DNA from: Alphaproteobacteria bacterium | Lineage (GTDB): Bacteria > Pseudomonadota > Alphaproteobacteria > Sphingomonadales > Sphingomonadaceae | DNA: 64,000 nt | Direction: 5' to 3' | NCBI GenBank assembly: GCA_030424845.1 | Contig: JAUHWC010000007.1 | Coordinates: 1 to 64,000, forward strand | In this document: piece by piece, positions 8,133 to 16,508 of the stretch | How the letters are laid out: every line of letters starts with the position of its first letter | Numbering within the stretch: the stretch's first letter is position 1 | The notes under the pieces: model-generated | What the model was told of the DNA's origin: nothing | Database searches by the model: none | What the model saw: only the letters and a program-made list of their open reading frames with translations | Made by a program: the position numbers and the translations under genes

Positions 8133-8148
8133 GACACCCGCAGGTGTC
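8133..8148. promoter_or_regulatory. Palindrome GACACC-CGCA-GGTGTC upstream of regulator gene
   Basis: A perfect 6-base inverted repeat over a 4-base centre lies 70-85 bases upstream of the regulator start. On the minus strand it overlaps TTGACA (8150-8145), which could be a -35 box. This arrangement suits autoregulation. Confidence 0.45.
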
Positions 8149-8180
8149 AAGGCACCCCGAACGGCGAGCGGAAAGCCCGG

Positions 8181-9380
8181 TCAGGCGGCCGAGGAATTGA
8201 CCCCCATGCTCTGCAGGTAGCGCTTGATGTTGCGCGCAGCCTGGCGAAGGCGCTGCTCGTTCTCGACCATGCCGATGCGGACATAGCCTTCGCCGTCCTC
8301 GCCATATCCGACGCCGGGTGCAACCGCCACGTCTGCATGGGTGAGGAGCTGCTTGGAGAACTCCATGCTGCCCATGTCCCTGAGTGCCGGCGGCAACGGA
8401 GCCCATGCGAACATGGAGGCAGGCGGTGCGGGAATGTCCCAGCCGGCCCGGCCGAAGGCCTCGACCATCACATCACGCCGCTTGTGGTACATCCGGCGGG
8501 TCTGCTCGACATAATCCTGCGGACCGTTCAGCGCGGCGCAGGCCGCAGCCTGGATCGGCGTGAAGGCACCGTAATCGATGTAGCTCTTCACGCGGGTGAG
8601 GGCGCTGATCAGCGTCTTGTTGCCGACGGCGAAACCGATGCGCCAACCGGCCATGCCATAGGTCTTGGACAGCGATGTGAACTCCACAGCCACGTCCTTG
8701 GCGCCGGGCACCTGCAGGATAGAAGGCGTCGGGTTGCCGTCATAATAGAGCTCGGAATAGGCGAGGTCGGACAGGATCCACACCTTGTGGAACTTCGCCC
8801 AGTCCACCAGCTTCTTGTAGAATTCCAGGTCCACCACTTCGGCCGTCGGGTTGGACGGGAAATTCACGACCAGGATCGTCGGGCGCGGCACGGTGAAGTT
8901 CATCGCCGCTTCCAGCTCTTCCCAGTAATGGTCATCCGGCGTGGTCGGCACCGAACGGATCGATGCGCCGGCAATGATGAAGCCGAACGTGTGGATGGGA
9001 TAGCTGGGGTTGGGCGCCATGATCGTGTCGCCCGGAGCGGTGATCGCGGTGGCGAGGCTGGCGAGCCCTTCCTTGGAGCCCAGCGTGACAACCACTTCGC
9101 TTTCGGGATCGAGCTCGACCCCGAAGCGGCGCTGGTAGTAATTCGCCTGTGCCTTGCGCAGCCCGGGAATCCCCTTGGACTGCGAATAGCCGTGCGCATC
9201 GGGCTTCTGGGCCACTTCGCACAGCTTGTCGATCACGTGCTGCGGCGGCGGCTGGTCAGGGTTGCCCATGCCAAGGTCGATAATGTCCCGGCCTTCCGCA
9301 CGCGCGGCCGCTCGCATCGCATTGACTTCGGCGATGACATAGGGCGGCAGGCGCTTGATGCGGTAGAATTCGGTGTCCAT
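8181..9380 (-). CDS. alaC: PLP-dependent aminotransferase, AlaC / LL-DAP aminotransferase-like
   Basis: The 399-residue fold-type I aminotransferase has Lys239 as the PLP Schiff-base residue in SLSKTYGMAGWRIGF, ASLATAI and NPSYPIH around the phosphate site, and NFPSNPTAEVVD and LSDLAYSELYYDG for the substrate and ring contacts. It resembles AlaC, which transfers an amino group between alanine and 2-oxoglutarate; close relatives act on methionine or LL-diaminopimelate, so the exact substrate is uncertain. The start at 9380 has GAAGGAAGAA directly before it. It is divergent from phaC and probably housekeeping. Confidence 0.85.
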   Translation of the reverse strand: MDTEFYRIKRLPPYVIAEVNAMRAAARAEGRDIIDLGMGNPDQPPPQHVIDKLCEVAQKPDAHGYSQSKGIPGLRKAQANYYQRRFGVELDPESEVVVTLGSKEGLASLATAITAPGDTIMAPNPSYPIHTFGFIIAGASIRSVPTTPDDHYWEELEAAMNFTVPRPTILVVNFPSNPTAEVVDLEFYKKLVDWAKFHKVWILSDLAYSELYYDGNPTPSILQVPGAKDVAVEFTSLSKTYGMAGWRIGFAVGNKTLISALTRVKSYIDYGAFTPIQAAACAALNGPQDYVEQTRRMYHKRRDVMVEAFGRAGWDIPAPPASMFAWAPLPPALRDMGSMEFSKQLLTHADVAVAPGVGYGEDGEGYVRIGMVENEQRLRQAARNIKRYLQSMGVNSSAA

Positions 9381-9558
9381 TTCTTCCTTCGATTCAACTT
9401 GGCGGGGCGCTTGATCGCACCCGCACGCGAATTGTGGCGGAATCCGCAGCATTGCGCAACGCGTGGTTTTCGCGCGCACAGCCGGGCCCGCGCGGCGCTT
9501 TAGCCACGCCCGATTGCTTTGTCTCCCAAATCTCATTTCCGTGGCTTATGGTGATGCC

Positions 9559-11454
9559 ATGGCCAAGAAGAATCAGGCAGGCGAAGATGTCGCCGATATC
9601 TTTACCGAGATGCTGCGGATACAGGGTGAAGCCGCCCGGCAGGTGATGGAAGCCTTCGCCCCGCAGGCGGTGGAATCGCTGCCGGACAGGAAGGATATCG
9701 ACGCGCTGGGCGCCTCGATCCTCGAATTCCAGCAGACCTGGTTCAAGCTCAACACCAAGGCAAGCGAGGATGGGACAAGCTACCTTGCCCCGTTCATGGC
9801 CGACCCGGCGCAGTGGCTGGCAATGATGCAGGCCTGGTACAGCCAGGTCCCGGTGCTTGATCCCGAACGCCAGCAATTGCTGGTGGAGGAAGCGGCCGAG
9901 CTTTGGCAGCAGATCCTCGCCCATTTCACACCGGAAGGGGAGGAAGAGGATGCGAGCGCCGAAGGCGGCGACAAGCACTTCCCCCGTTTCGACCGCCGCT
10001 TCGATGATCCGGCGTGGCGTGAGCAGCCGGTCTTCGCGCTGATCCACCAGACCTACCTGCTGCTGGCAGACAGGATCGCCGAGGCGGTCGACAGCGTGCA
10101 GGGCCTTGACGAGGAGGAGCGCGAACAGCTGCGCTTTGCCACCAAGGCCACACTCGATGCGATGAGCCCGTCCAACTTCCCGATGATGAACCCGGTGGTG
10201 CTGGAACAGACCATCGAAAGCCAGGGCGAAAACCTGGTGAAGGGCATGGAGAGGCTGGCGGCAGACCTGGAAAAAGGCCAGCTGACGCATACCGATACCA
10301 GCCAGTTCGTGCTGGGGGAGAACGTGGCGGCCACGCCCGGCAAGGTGATCTACGAGACGGAGCTGTTCCAGCTGATCCAGTATTCGCCGGCTACCGAAGA
10401 GGTGCTGGAGGTGCCGCTGCTGATCTTCCCGCCGTGGATCAACCGGTTCTACATCCTCGACCTCAACCCGAAGAAGAGCTTCGTCAAATGGGCGGTGGAG
10501 CAGGGACTTACCATCGTGCTGGTTTCATGGCGCTCGGCTGACGAGATCCTCGCCCATATCGGGTGGGACGACTATGTCCGCGCCCAGATCGAGGCGATCG
10601 ACGTGGTGCGCGAACGGCTGGACGTGCCTGCCGTCCACACGCTGGGATATTGCGTGGCGGGGACCACGCTGGCCGCCACGCTGGCCGTGCTCGCCCGCCG
10701 GGGAGAGGCGGACAAGGTCGCCAGCGCCACTTTCCTGACAGCACAGGTCGATTTCGAGCGGGCGGGCGAGCTGAAGCTTTTCACCGATGACGCGATGCTC
10801 GATATCGTCAAGCAGGCGAGCCAGGGCGGCTACCTTGACGGCCGCTACATGGCAGCGACCTTCAACCTGCTGCGTGGCAGTGACCTGATCTGGAACTACG
10901 TCGTCAATCACTACCTGCTGGGCAAGGACTACCCAGCGTTCGATCTTCTGTTCTGGAACGGGGATGTCACCAACCTTCCGGCCAAGTGGCACGAGGCCTA
11001 CCTGAAGAACTGCTATCGCGACAACAAGCTGGTGCAGCCGGATGCGCTGGAAGCCGATGGCACGAAGATCGACCTCTCGCTGGTGAAGACGCCCGCCTAT
11101 GTACAGGCAGGCCGAGAGGACCATATCGCCCCGCCTGACAGCGTCTTCCGCCTGAACAGGACGTTGCAAGGTCCGGTGCGCTTCGTGCTGGCAGGCAGCG
11201 GGCATATCGCCGGCGTGGTGAACCCGCCGTCCTCCGGCAAGTACCAATACTGGATCGGCCCGCAGGATGCCGAAACGCTGGAGGATTATGCCGCCAGGGC
11301 TACCGAGCATCCGGGCAGCTGGTGGCCGGACTGGTTCGGCTGGATCGAGAGCCAGGCTCCCGGGCGGGTGAAAGCCAAGGGGCGGCGAAAGCCTGGATCG
11401 AAATCCAATCCTGCGATAGAGGATGCACCGGGACGTTATGTAAGGATGCGATGA
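9559..11454 (+). CDS. phaC: Class I poly(R)-hydroxyalkanoate synthase
   Basis: The 631-residue protein has the PhaC alpha/beta-hydrolase fold. The catalytic cysteine is Cys365 in TLGYCVAGTTLA. It is followed by the acid AGREDHIAPPDSV and the histidine GSGHIAGVVNPPS. It also has the conserved PPWINRFYILDLNPKKS and VSWRSADE. PhaC polymerises (R)-3-hydroxyacyl-CoA into storage granules. The lipase-like box reads G-Y-C-V-A-G; the commoner form ends G-G. The protein is somewhat long, with an acidic N-terminal insert (EGEEEDASAEGGD, residues ~127-138). The start is placed at ATG 9559 (MAKKNQ), since the frame upstream looks non-coding. It overlaps the next gene at ATGATGA. Confidence 0.93.
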   Translation: MAKKNQAGEDVADIFTEMLRIQGEAARQVMEAFAPQAVESLPDRKDIDALGASILEFQQTWFKLNTKASEDGTSYLAPFMADPAQWLAMMQAWYSQVPVLDPERQQLLVEEAAELWQQILAHFTPEGEEEDASAEGGDKHFPRFDRRFDDPAWREQPVFALIHQTYLLLADRIAEAVDSVQGLDEEEREQLRFATKATLDAMSPSNFPMMNPVVLEQTIESQGENLVKGMERLAADLEKGQLTHTDTSQFVLGENVAATPGKVIYETELFQLIQYSPATEEVLEVPLLIFPPWINRFYILDLNPKKSFVKWAVEQGLTIVLVSWRSADEILAHIGWDDYVRAQIEAIDVVRERLDVPAVHTLGYCVAGTTLAATLAVLARRGEADKVASATFLTAQVDFERAGELKLFTDDAMLDIVKQASQGGYLDGRYMAATFNLLRGSDLIWNYVVNHYLLGKDYPAFDLLFWNGDVTNLPAKWHEAYLKNCYRDNKLVQPDALEADGTKIDLSLVKTPAYVQAGREDHIAPPDSVFRLNRTLQGPVRFVLAGSGHIAGVVNPPSSGKYQYWIGPQDAETLEDYAARATEHPGSWWPDWFGWIESQAPGRVKAKGRRKPGSKSNPAIEDAPGRYVRMR

Positions 11455-12569
11455 TGCTTCGCGCGCGCTTGCTGCTGTCCGCTCTTCCCTTTCTTGCCCT
11501 GTATGGCACCGCACCGCTGGCCGCACAGCCGGATGGCGATATGGACCTCGTCTTCCTGCAATTCGACATTGCCCGGCACATGACCGCGGACGTGACCTTG
11601 GCCGATGTCGATGGTGACGGGGACCTCGACGTGCTCACTGCCAACGGGCGGCATTGGGCAGAGCCCGACTTTGCCTATCTCAACCTGGGTGACGGGCGCC
11701 TGCTGGAAGCGCGCGCATTGGGTGCCGACCCGGCGGCAAGCTATACGATCAGTGCGATGGACCTTGATGCGGACGGAGACATTGATGCCGCCGTCGTGCG
11801 CGATGAATTGCCGATCCTCCTGCTCCACAATGACGGCAGCGGTCGATTCGCCGTTGCAGGCATTGTTCCCGGCACCGGCGGGGCTGCCCGCGGTGCCTTG
11901 AGCTTCGATGCCGATGGTGACGGGATCATGGACCTGATGGTGCTGCGCCGCGGCGGTCCGCTGCTGTTCCTTGCCGGAGACAGCGCGGGCGGTTTCGATC
12001 CGGCGCAGGGGATCGCCACGCCCGGCGGCGGGGCGACCGGCGGCGACAATGCCGACGTGGATGGCGATGGGGACGTGGACATCCTCGTTGCCCGGCGCGA
12101 CGGGAATGCCAGTTTGCTGCTGTTGAACGACGGGCAGAGCAAGTTCGCCGTTCACGAGATCCCCGGCAGCGTTGGGGACCACCGCAAGGGCGTGCTGGCA
12201 GATTTCGATGGCGATGGCGTGGTCGATGCCTTGCTTGCTTCCACTGCTGGCAACCTGACGCTCTTTGCCGGAGACGGGAACGGCGGCTTTGCCGGCGCCC
12301 GCGAGGTCTTCGACAGCGAGGATGCGGTCATGAGCCTGGCCCGTGCGGACCTGGATGGCGATGGCAGCATGGACCTTGTCCTTGGTACCGGCGGCACCAA
12401 CCTTGCGCTGGTCAATGACGGAAGCGGCAGCTTCTCTTCCGTTCCCCTGCCGGGCGGGAGGGCAACGACTTATGGCGTTGCGATCGGCGACATGACCGGC
12501 GACGGCGTGGCCGATATCGTCTTTGCCAATTCCGGCTCTCCCAACGTCGTGGTGCCTGTCGGCGATTGA
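11451..12569 (+). CDS. Secreted FG-GAP/VCBS repeat protein
   Basis: The 372-residue protein begins with a signal peptide (residues 2-24, cut after APLAAQ) and then carries about seven repeats of the DxDGDGxxD type, such as ADVDGDGDLDVLTA, MDLDADGDIDAAV, ADVDGDGDVDILVA and ADLDGDGSMDLVLG. These calcium-binding loops are typical of FG-GAP/VCBS beta-propellers, here probably a single seven-bladed domain. The start overlaps the phaC stop (ATGATGA), which implies translational coupling, although an exported propeller has no known role in PHA synthesis. No enzymatic domain or cell-anchoring motif is seen. Confidence 0.8.
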   Translation: MMLRARLLLSALPFLALYGTAPLAAQPDGDMDLVFLQFDIARHMTADVTLADVDGDGDLDVLTANGRHWAEPDFAYLNLGDGRLLEARALGADPAASYTISAMDLDADGDIDAAVVRDELPILLLHNDGSGRFAVAGIVPGTGGAARGALSFDADGDGIMDLMVLRRGGPLLFLAGDSAGGFDPAQGIATPGGGATGGDNADVDGDGDVDILVARRDGNASLLLLNDGQSKFAVHEIPGSVGDHRKGVLADFDGDGVVDALLASTAGNLTLFAGDGNGGFAGAREVFDSEDAVMSLARADLDGDGSMDLVLGTGGTNLALVNDGSGSFSSVPLPGGRATTYGVAIGDMTGDGVADIVFANSGSPNVVVPVGD

Positions 12570-12607
12570 GCGTCTGCATCCGTAAAGGCCTCGTATTCCT
12601 ACGTATA

Positions 12608-12622
12608 TTGTGCACTGCACAA
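12608..12622. promoter_or_regulatory. Palindrome TTGTGCA-C-TGCACAA, probable phasin-gene operator (distal)
   Basis: This is a perfect 15-base palindrome six bases upstream of a TTGACT -35 box. A second, imperfect copy covers the -10 region. TGC-rich dyads before phasin genes are known binding sites of the PHA regulator PhaR in other alphaproteobacteria; the exact match to a PhaR consensus is my inference. Confidence 0.55.
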
Positions 12623-12628
12623 AAATGC

Positions 12629-12656
12629 TTGACTTCGCACGTGCGATAGCTATTTT
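12629..12656 (+). promoter_or_regulatory. Probable sigma-70-type promoter of phasin gene
   Basis: TTGACT (12629-12634), a 16-base spacer and TATTTT (12651-12656) lie 51 bases before the phasin ATG. The two TTGTGCA palindromes flank and overlap it, which suits repression. Confidence 0.5.
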
Positions 12657-12670
12657 GTGCATTGCAACAA
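12655..12670. promoter_or_regulatory. Imperfect copy TTGTGCA-TTGCAACAA, probable phasin-gene operator (proximal)
   Basis: The left arm TTGTGCA is identical to the distal box; the right arm has one inserted A. Centre-to-centre distance from the distal box is about 47 bases. It overlaps the proposed -10 box. Confidence 0.5.
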
Positions 12671-12706
12671 ATGCTGTTGTTCGATGTGCAGACTAAGCGA
12701 GGACAC

Positions 12707-13468
12707 ATGGCTGACCCGAAGGACACCGACGCTAGCGCCGAGAAGGCCTATGCCGAAGCTGCCTCCAGCGTAAGCCCGGCCCCTGCCGCTCCCGCCGCCA
12801 AGGCGGAAAAGGCGGAACCGGTCGAGAAGAAAGTGGCCAACAAGGCACCGGCCAGGAAGCCGGCCGCCAGGAAGGCCGCGTCCAAGCCTGCACCGGCAGC
12901 GGCAAAGAAAACAACCAAACCTCGCAGGGCAAAGATTGCGACCGCGAAAAAGGCTTCTCCCAAGCCTGTACCCGCAGCCATCGCAAAGCCGACAGTTAAG
13001 GAATTGAAGGAAAAGATCATGGCCACCAAGACCACCGATTTTACCGAAATGATGAGCAAGTCCGTGAACGAAGCCGTCGCCGAAATGCAGGCGAAGGCGC
13101 AGGAAGCCTATGACAAGGGCACCAGCATGGTTTCGGAAATGACCGAAGCTGCCAAGGGCAATGTCGAAGCCGTCGTCGAAAGCGGCAAGATCATGGCTGC
13201 CGGCATGCAGGACATGGGCAAGAGCTATGCCGAAGAAGCAAAGTCGGCTTACGAAACGCTGACCGCCGACCTCAAGGAAATGGCCGGCGTGAAGAGCCCG
13301 ACGGAACTGTTCCAGCTCCAGGGCAAGATCATGCGTCGCAACTTCGATGCCATGGTCGCCACCGCATCCAAGAATTCGGAAAGCGCCATGAAGCTCGCCA
13401 ACGATGCTTTCGCTCCGATTTCCGCCCGCGTGAACCTGGCGGTCGAAAAGATGTCGAAGGCCGCCTGA
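12707..13468 (+). CDS. Phasin-family protein with N-terminal Ala/Lys/Pro-rich tail
   Basis: The 253-residue product has two parts. Residues 1-104 are rich in Ala, Lys and Pro, with histone-H1-like KPAARKAASKPAPAAAKK and PRRAKIATAKKA. Residues 105-253 form the helical phasin domain (FTEMMSKSVNEAVAEMQ, TSMVSEMTEAAKGNVEAV, ELFQLQGKIMRRNFDAM). Phasins coat PHA granules. The basic tail could bind DNA and tether granules to the nucleoid, as PhaF does with a C-terminal tail in Pseudomonas. ATG 12707 has GAGGA. An in-frame ATG at 13019, preceded by AAGGAA, would give a standard-size 149-residue phasin. Confidence 0.85.
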   Translation: MADPKDTDASAEKAYAEAASSVSPAPAAPAAKAEKAEPVEKKVANKAPARKPAARKAASKPAPAAAKKTTKPRRAKIATAKKASPKPVPAAIAKPTVKELKEKIMATKTTDFTEMMSKSVNEAVAEMQAKAQEAYDKGTSMVSEMTEAAKGNVEAVVESGKIMAAGMQDMGKSYAEEAKSAYETLTADLKEMAGVKSPTELFQLQGKIMRRNFDAMVATASKNSESAMKLANDAFAPISARVNLAVEKMSKAA

Positions 13469-13531
13469 TAGCGGTTTTCGCAAGAAAATTCCCTCGCCGG
13501 GCTCTCTCCTCTCCCCCCGGCGACACGGAAC

Positions 13532-13568
13532 GGGCCGGACAGTTTCGACTGTCCGGCCCTTTTCTTTT
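13532..13568 (+). terminator. Strong Rho-independent terminator after phasin gene
   Basis: GGGCCGGACAGT and its complement ACTGTCCGGCCC form a perfect 12-base stem with a TTCG tetraloop, followed by TTTTCTTTT. It lies 64 bases past the phasin stop. Confidence 0.92.
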
Positions 13569-13642
13569 CGCCATGGCGTTAAGGATCAAATTTCATCCGG
13601 CATCTTGCACCACAGGGCGCCGATACGATATTCCACAGCGCC

Positions 13643-14053
13643 ATGAGCAAAACTCGCGTCACCCCTGAGCCCTTCGAGGCGCAATGGCCCGTGCTGGAAT
13701 GGCGCGCGGACGATGATGACGGCGGCGAAGGCGACAAGCCGGGCGGCGGTCAGGGTGATGGCCAGGTCGGCCTTGCCACCAAGACCCGCGCCAAGCCCAA
13801 GAAGCCCAGCCAGTACAAGGTGCTGATGCTCAATGACGACTACACGCCGATGGAATTCGTCGTGATGGTCCTCAAGCGTTTCTTCCGCATGGACCTGGAA
13901 CAGGCCACCCGCGTGATGCTGCATGTCCACCAGCGCGGTGTGGGCGTATGCGGCATCTTCCCCTATGAAGTTGCCGAAACCAAGGTGAACCAGGTGATGG
14001 ACTGCGCACGCGAGAACCAGCACCCGCTGCAATGCACGCTGGAAAAGGCCTGA
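13643..14053 (+). CDS. clpS: ATP-dependent Clp protease adaptor ClpS
   Basis: The 136-residue protein has a long, low-complexity N-terminal extension (residues 1-56, with [18 protein letters not shown]) and then the ClpS core: [20 protein letters not shown] with the N-degron-binding [21 protein letters not shown] and [29 protein letters not shown]. ClpS delivers N-end-rule substrates to ClpAP. The usual neighbour clpA is not found beside it; lptF follows. Confidence 0.95.
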   Translation: MSKTRVTPEPFEAQWPVLEWRADDDDGGEGDKPGGGQGDGQVGLATKTRAKPKKPSQYKVLMLNDDYTPMEFVVMVLKRFFRMDLEQATRVMLHVHQRGVGVCGIFPYEVAETKVNQVMDCARENQHPLQCTLEKA

Positions 14054-14166
14054 TCGCGGCGCAAGGCGCCGGTGCGGCAAAAAGCGACATATCGGGCATG
14101 ACCCCGGTGCCATTCTTCGCTAAGGGCCATTCAGCAGGACATTGTTGAGCCCTTCGAGAAACCCCC

Positions 14167-15411
14167 TTGTCGAACTTCATCACGTCAGTTGACCGCTACA
14201 TCTTCCGGCTGGTGCTGGTGCCGATGCTGGGCGTTTTCCTGCTCGCGGCCAGCCTGCTGCTGCTGGAAAAGATGCTGCGCCTGTTCGAGTTCGTCTCCAC
14301 CGAAGGCGGGCCGATCAACGTCGTGTTCGAGATGCTGCTGAACCTCATCCCGGAGTATGCGGGTCTTGCCATTCCATTGGGGCTGATGCTGGGCATCCTG
14401 TTCGCCTTCCGCAAACTGGCCATTACCAGCGAGCTCGACGTGATGCGCGCGGTCGGCTGGTCCTACACCCGCCTGCTGCGCGTGCCGTACATGATGACGC
14501 TGGCGCTGATGGCCCTCAACTTCGCCATCGTCGGCTACCTCCAGCCCAAGGCGCGCTTTGCCTATGAGGAGATGGAGTTCGAGCTGCGCTCGGGCGCGTT
14601 GGGCGCATCGATCAAGGTGGGCGAGTTCAACACCATCGAGGATCGCATGGCGCTGCGGATCGAGGAAAGCCGCGACGACGGGCGCGAACTGATCGGCATC
14701 TTCGCCCGGCTTGCCAGCAATAACGGCCAGGTCCTGTCGATCTCTGCGCGCGAGGGCCGCTTCCTGGCCAATCGCGAGGATCGCAACACCATCATCCTGC
14801 GCCTTACCGATGGCACCATCGTGCATGATGTGCCCAATGGCACCCCGCGCGTACTCAGCTTCAGCCAGCATGACTTGCCGATAGACCTGCCGGCGCTGGA
14901 GCGATTCCGCGATCGCGGCGAGGACGAGCGCGAGTATATCCTTCCGGAACTGCTGGAAATCGGCTGGAGCGAGGAAGTGAGCGCGCAGGATCGCGCCGGA
15001 TCGCTGGCCAATTTCAACTATCGCATGGTCGAGGTGGTGATGATGATCATGCTGCCGTTGCTGGCGGTGGCGCTGGCCGTGCCGCCCAAGCGTTCCACTT
15101 CGGCGCTGGGCATCTTCCTGTCGATCGTGATCGTCGTCGCCTATCACAAGATCAACCAGTATGGAGAAGACGTGGCCCAGCTGGGCCGGATCGATCCCTT
15201 CCTGGCCCTGTGGGGGCCGTTCGCGGTGCTCTTCGTGCTGATTGCCTGGATGTATTACCGCATCGCTTTCGTGCCCGGCGGCCAGCCCATCGGCGCGCTG
15301 GAGAATGTCTATGGCAAGCTCGCCAAGCGGGTGAAGAAGCTGTTCGGCCGCAAGAAGCGAGGCGGTCTGGGCGCAACTTCGGAAACGGAAGACCCGGTCC
15401 TTGCTGCTTGA
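14167..15411 (+). CDS. lptF: LPS export permease LptF
   Basis: The 414-residue inner-membrane protein has the YjgP/YjgQ layout: three N-terminal membrane helices, a periplasmic beta-jellyroll (residues ~125-265), and three C-terminal helices ending in a basic tail. The N-terminal signature VDRYIFRLVLVPMLGVFLLA and the coupling-helix region LAITSELDVMRAVGWSYTRLL, which contacts LptB, are clear. It extracts lipopolysaccharide from the inner membrane with LptB and LptG. The start is TTG at 14167, giving the expected family N-terminus; the next in-frame ATG would remove TM1. It overlaps lptG by 11 bases. Confidence 0.93.
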   Translation: MSNFITSVDRYIFRLVLVPMLGVFLLAASLLLLEKMLRLFEFVSTEGGPINVVFEMLLNLIPEYAGLAIPLGLMLGILFAFRKLAITSELDVMRAVGWSYTRLLRVPYMMTLALMALNFAIVGYLQPKARFAYEEMEFELRSGALGASIKVGEFNTIEDRMALRIEESRDDGRELIGIFARLASNNGQVLSISAREGRFLANREDRNTIILRLTDGTIVHDVPNGTPRVLSFSQHDLPIDLPALERFRDRGEDEREYILPELLEIGWSEEVSAQDRAGSLANFNYRMVEVVMMIMLPLLAVALAVPPKRSTSALGIFLSIVIVVAYHKINQYGEDVAQLGRIDPFLALWGPFAVLFVLIAWMYYRIAFVPGGQPIGALENVYGKLAKRVKKLFGRKKRGGLGATSETEDPVLAA

Positions 15412-16501
15412 TTTCTTCCCTTCGCGAAAGCTGACCGTCTACCTCGCCAAGATGTTCATCGTGCGCATCGTGGCGGTGCTGGCCATGCTGGTGCTGGTGC
15501 TGACGATGCTGGACCTGCTCGGCCGGTCGGGAGACATCCTGGCCGTTGAAGGCAATACGCAGGCCGATGTCTGGCGCTACGCCTCGCTGCGGGTGCCGCA
15601 ACTGGTGCAGACATTCCTGCACAACTCCGTGCTGCTGGCCACCATCATCACGCTGGCGGGCCTCAACCAGAATTCGGAAGTCACCGCGATGAAGGCCGCG
15701 GGGCTTTCCGCTCACCAGATCCTGGCACCGCTTCTGCTGACCGGTCTGGTCGTCTCCGGCATCAGCTTTGCCTTCAACGAACGGATCGTCACCCGCGCCA
15801 CGGCCACGCTCAAGGCATGGCAGGCGGTCGATTACGGGCAGGTTCCGGATGATCCGGACGTGCGCCTCAACGTCTATTTCAACGATGGCAATGACGTGCT
15901 GATGGCGCGCGAGCTGTCGGGCCGGGGTGCTGACGTGGTGCTTACCGGTGTCACCTTCTACGAACGCGATGACAGCGGCATGATCGCCCGCCAGGTCACG
16001 GGCAGTCGCGCCACCTTTGCAGGCCCGGGCTGGCTGGTCGAGGATGCCGAGAGCTTCAACGTCACCACCACGCAGACCATCGATGAGGAAGCGCCCGTGC
16101 TGGTGGCGCCCGGCACAACGCTGGACCAGGTGGCGCTGCGCAATGTCGATCCGGATGCCGAAACCCTGTCCGAACTGTCCGATTCCATTGCTGCGCTGAA
16201 GGCTGCGGGCCGTCGCACGGCAGAGCTGGAAGGGCGCTGGTGGCACAAGATCACCGGGCCGCTAGCGGCCTTCCTGATGCCCTTGCTGGGTGCGGTGGCA
16301 GGCTTCGGGCTCGCCCGATCGGGCAAGCTGTTTGCCCGCGCGGTGATCGGCATGGCGCTGGGCTTTGCCTATTTCGTGGTGGAGAACGCCGCCCTCGCCA
16401 TGGGAAGCTTCGGCGGATACCCGCCGCTGCTGGCTGCATGGGCACCCTTCTGCCTGTTCTTCCTTGTCGGAGAGACGGTGCTGATCCGCACCGAGGAATA
16501 G
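15401..16501 (+). CDS. lptG: LPS export permease LptG
   Basis: The 366-residue partner of LptF has the same six-helix layout, with the N-terminal LDFFPSRKLTVYLAKMF, coupling helix NSEVTAMKAAGLSAHQILAP, and C-terminal GPLAAFLMPLLGAVAGFGLARSGKLF. It starts at TTG 15401 inside the last codons of lptF, which keeps the family N-terminus and implies translational coupling. The first ATG would lie inside TM1. Confidence 0.93.
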   Translation: MLLDFFPSRKLTVYLAKMFIVRIVAVLAMLVLVLTMLDLLGRSGDILAVEGNTQADVWRYASLRVPQLVQTFLHNSVLLATIITLAGLNQNSEVTAMKAAGLSAHQILAPLLLTGLVVSGISFAFNERIVTRATATLKAWQAVDYGQVPDDPDVRLNVYFNDGNDVLMARELSGRGADVVLTGVTFYERDDSGMIARQVTGSRATFAGPGWLVEDAESFNVTTTQTIDEEAPVLVAPGTTLDQVALRNVDPDAETLSELSDSIAALKAAGRRTAELEGRWWHKITGPLAAFLMPLLGAVAGFGLARSGKLFARAVIGMALGFAYFVVENAALAMGSFGGYPPLLAAWAPFCLFFLVGETVLIRTEE

Positions 16502-16508
16502 GGCAGCC

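Noticed and set aside
8064-8150. N-terminal extension of the winged-helix regulator to TTG 8150
   Set aside because: It would read through a perfect palindrome and a TTGACA box and lacks a ribosome site; TTG 8063 has one.
13526-13544. GGAAC ... GTT after the phasin gene as another EcfG promoter
   Set aside because: The spacer is only about ten bases and the sequence is part of a terminator hairpin.
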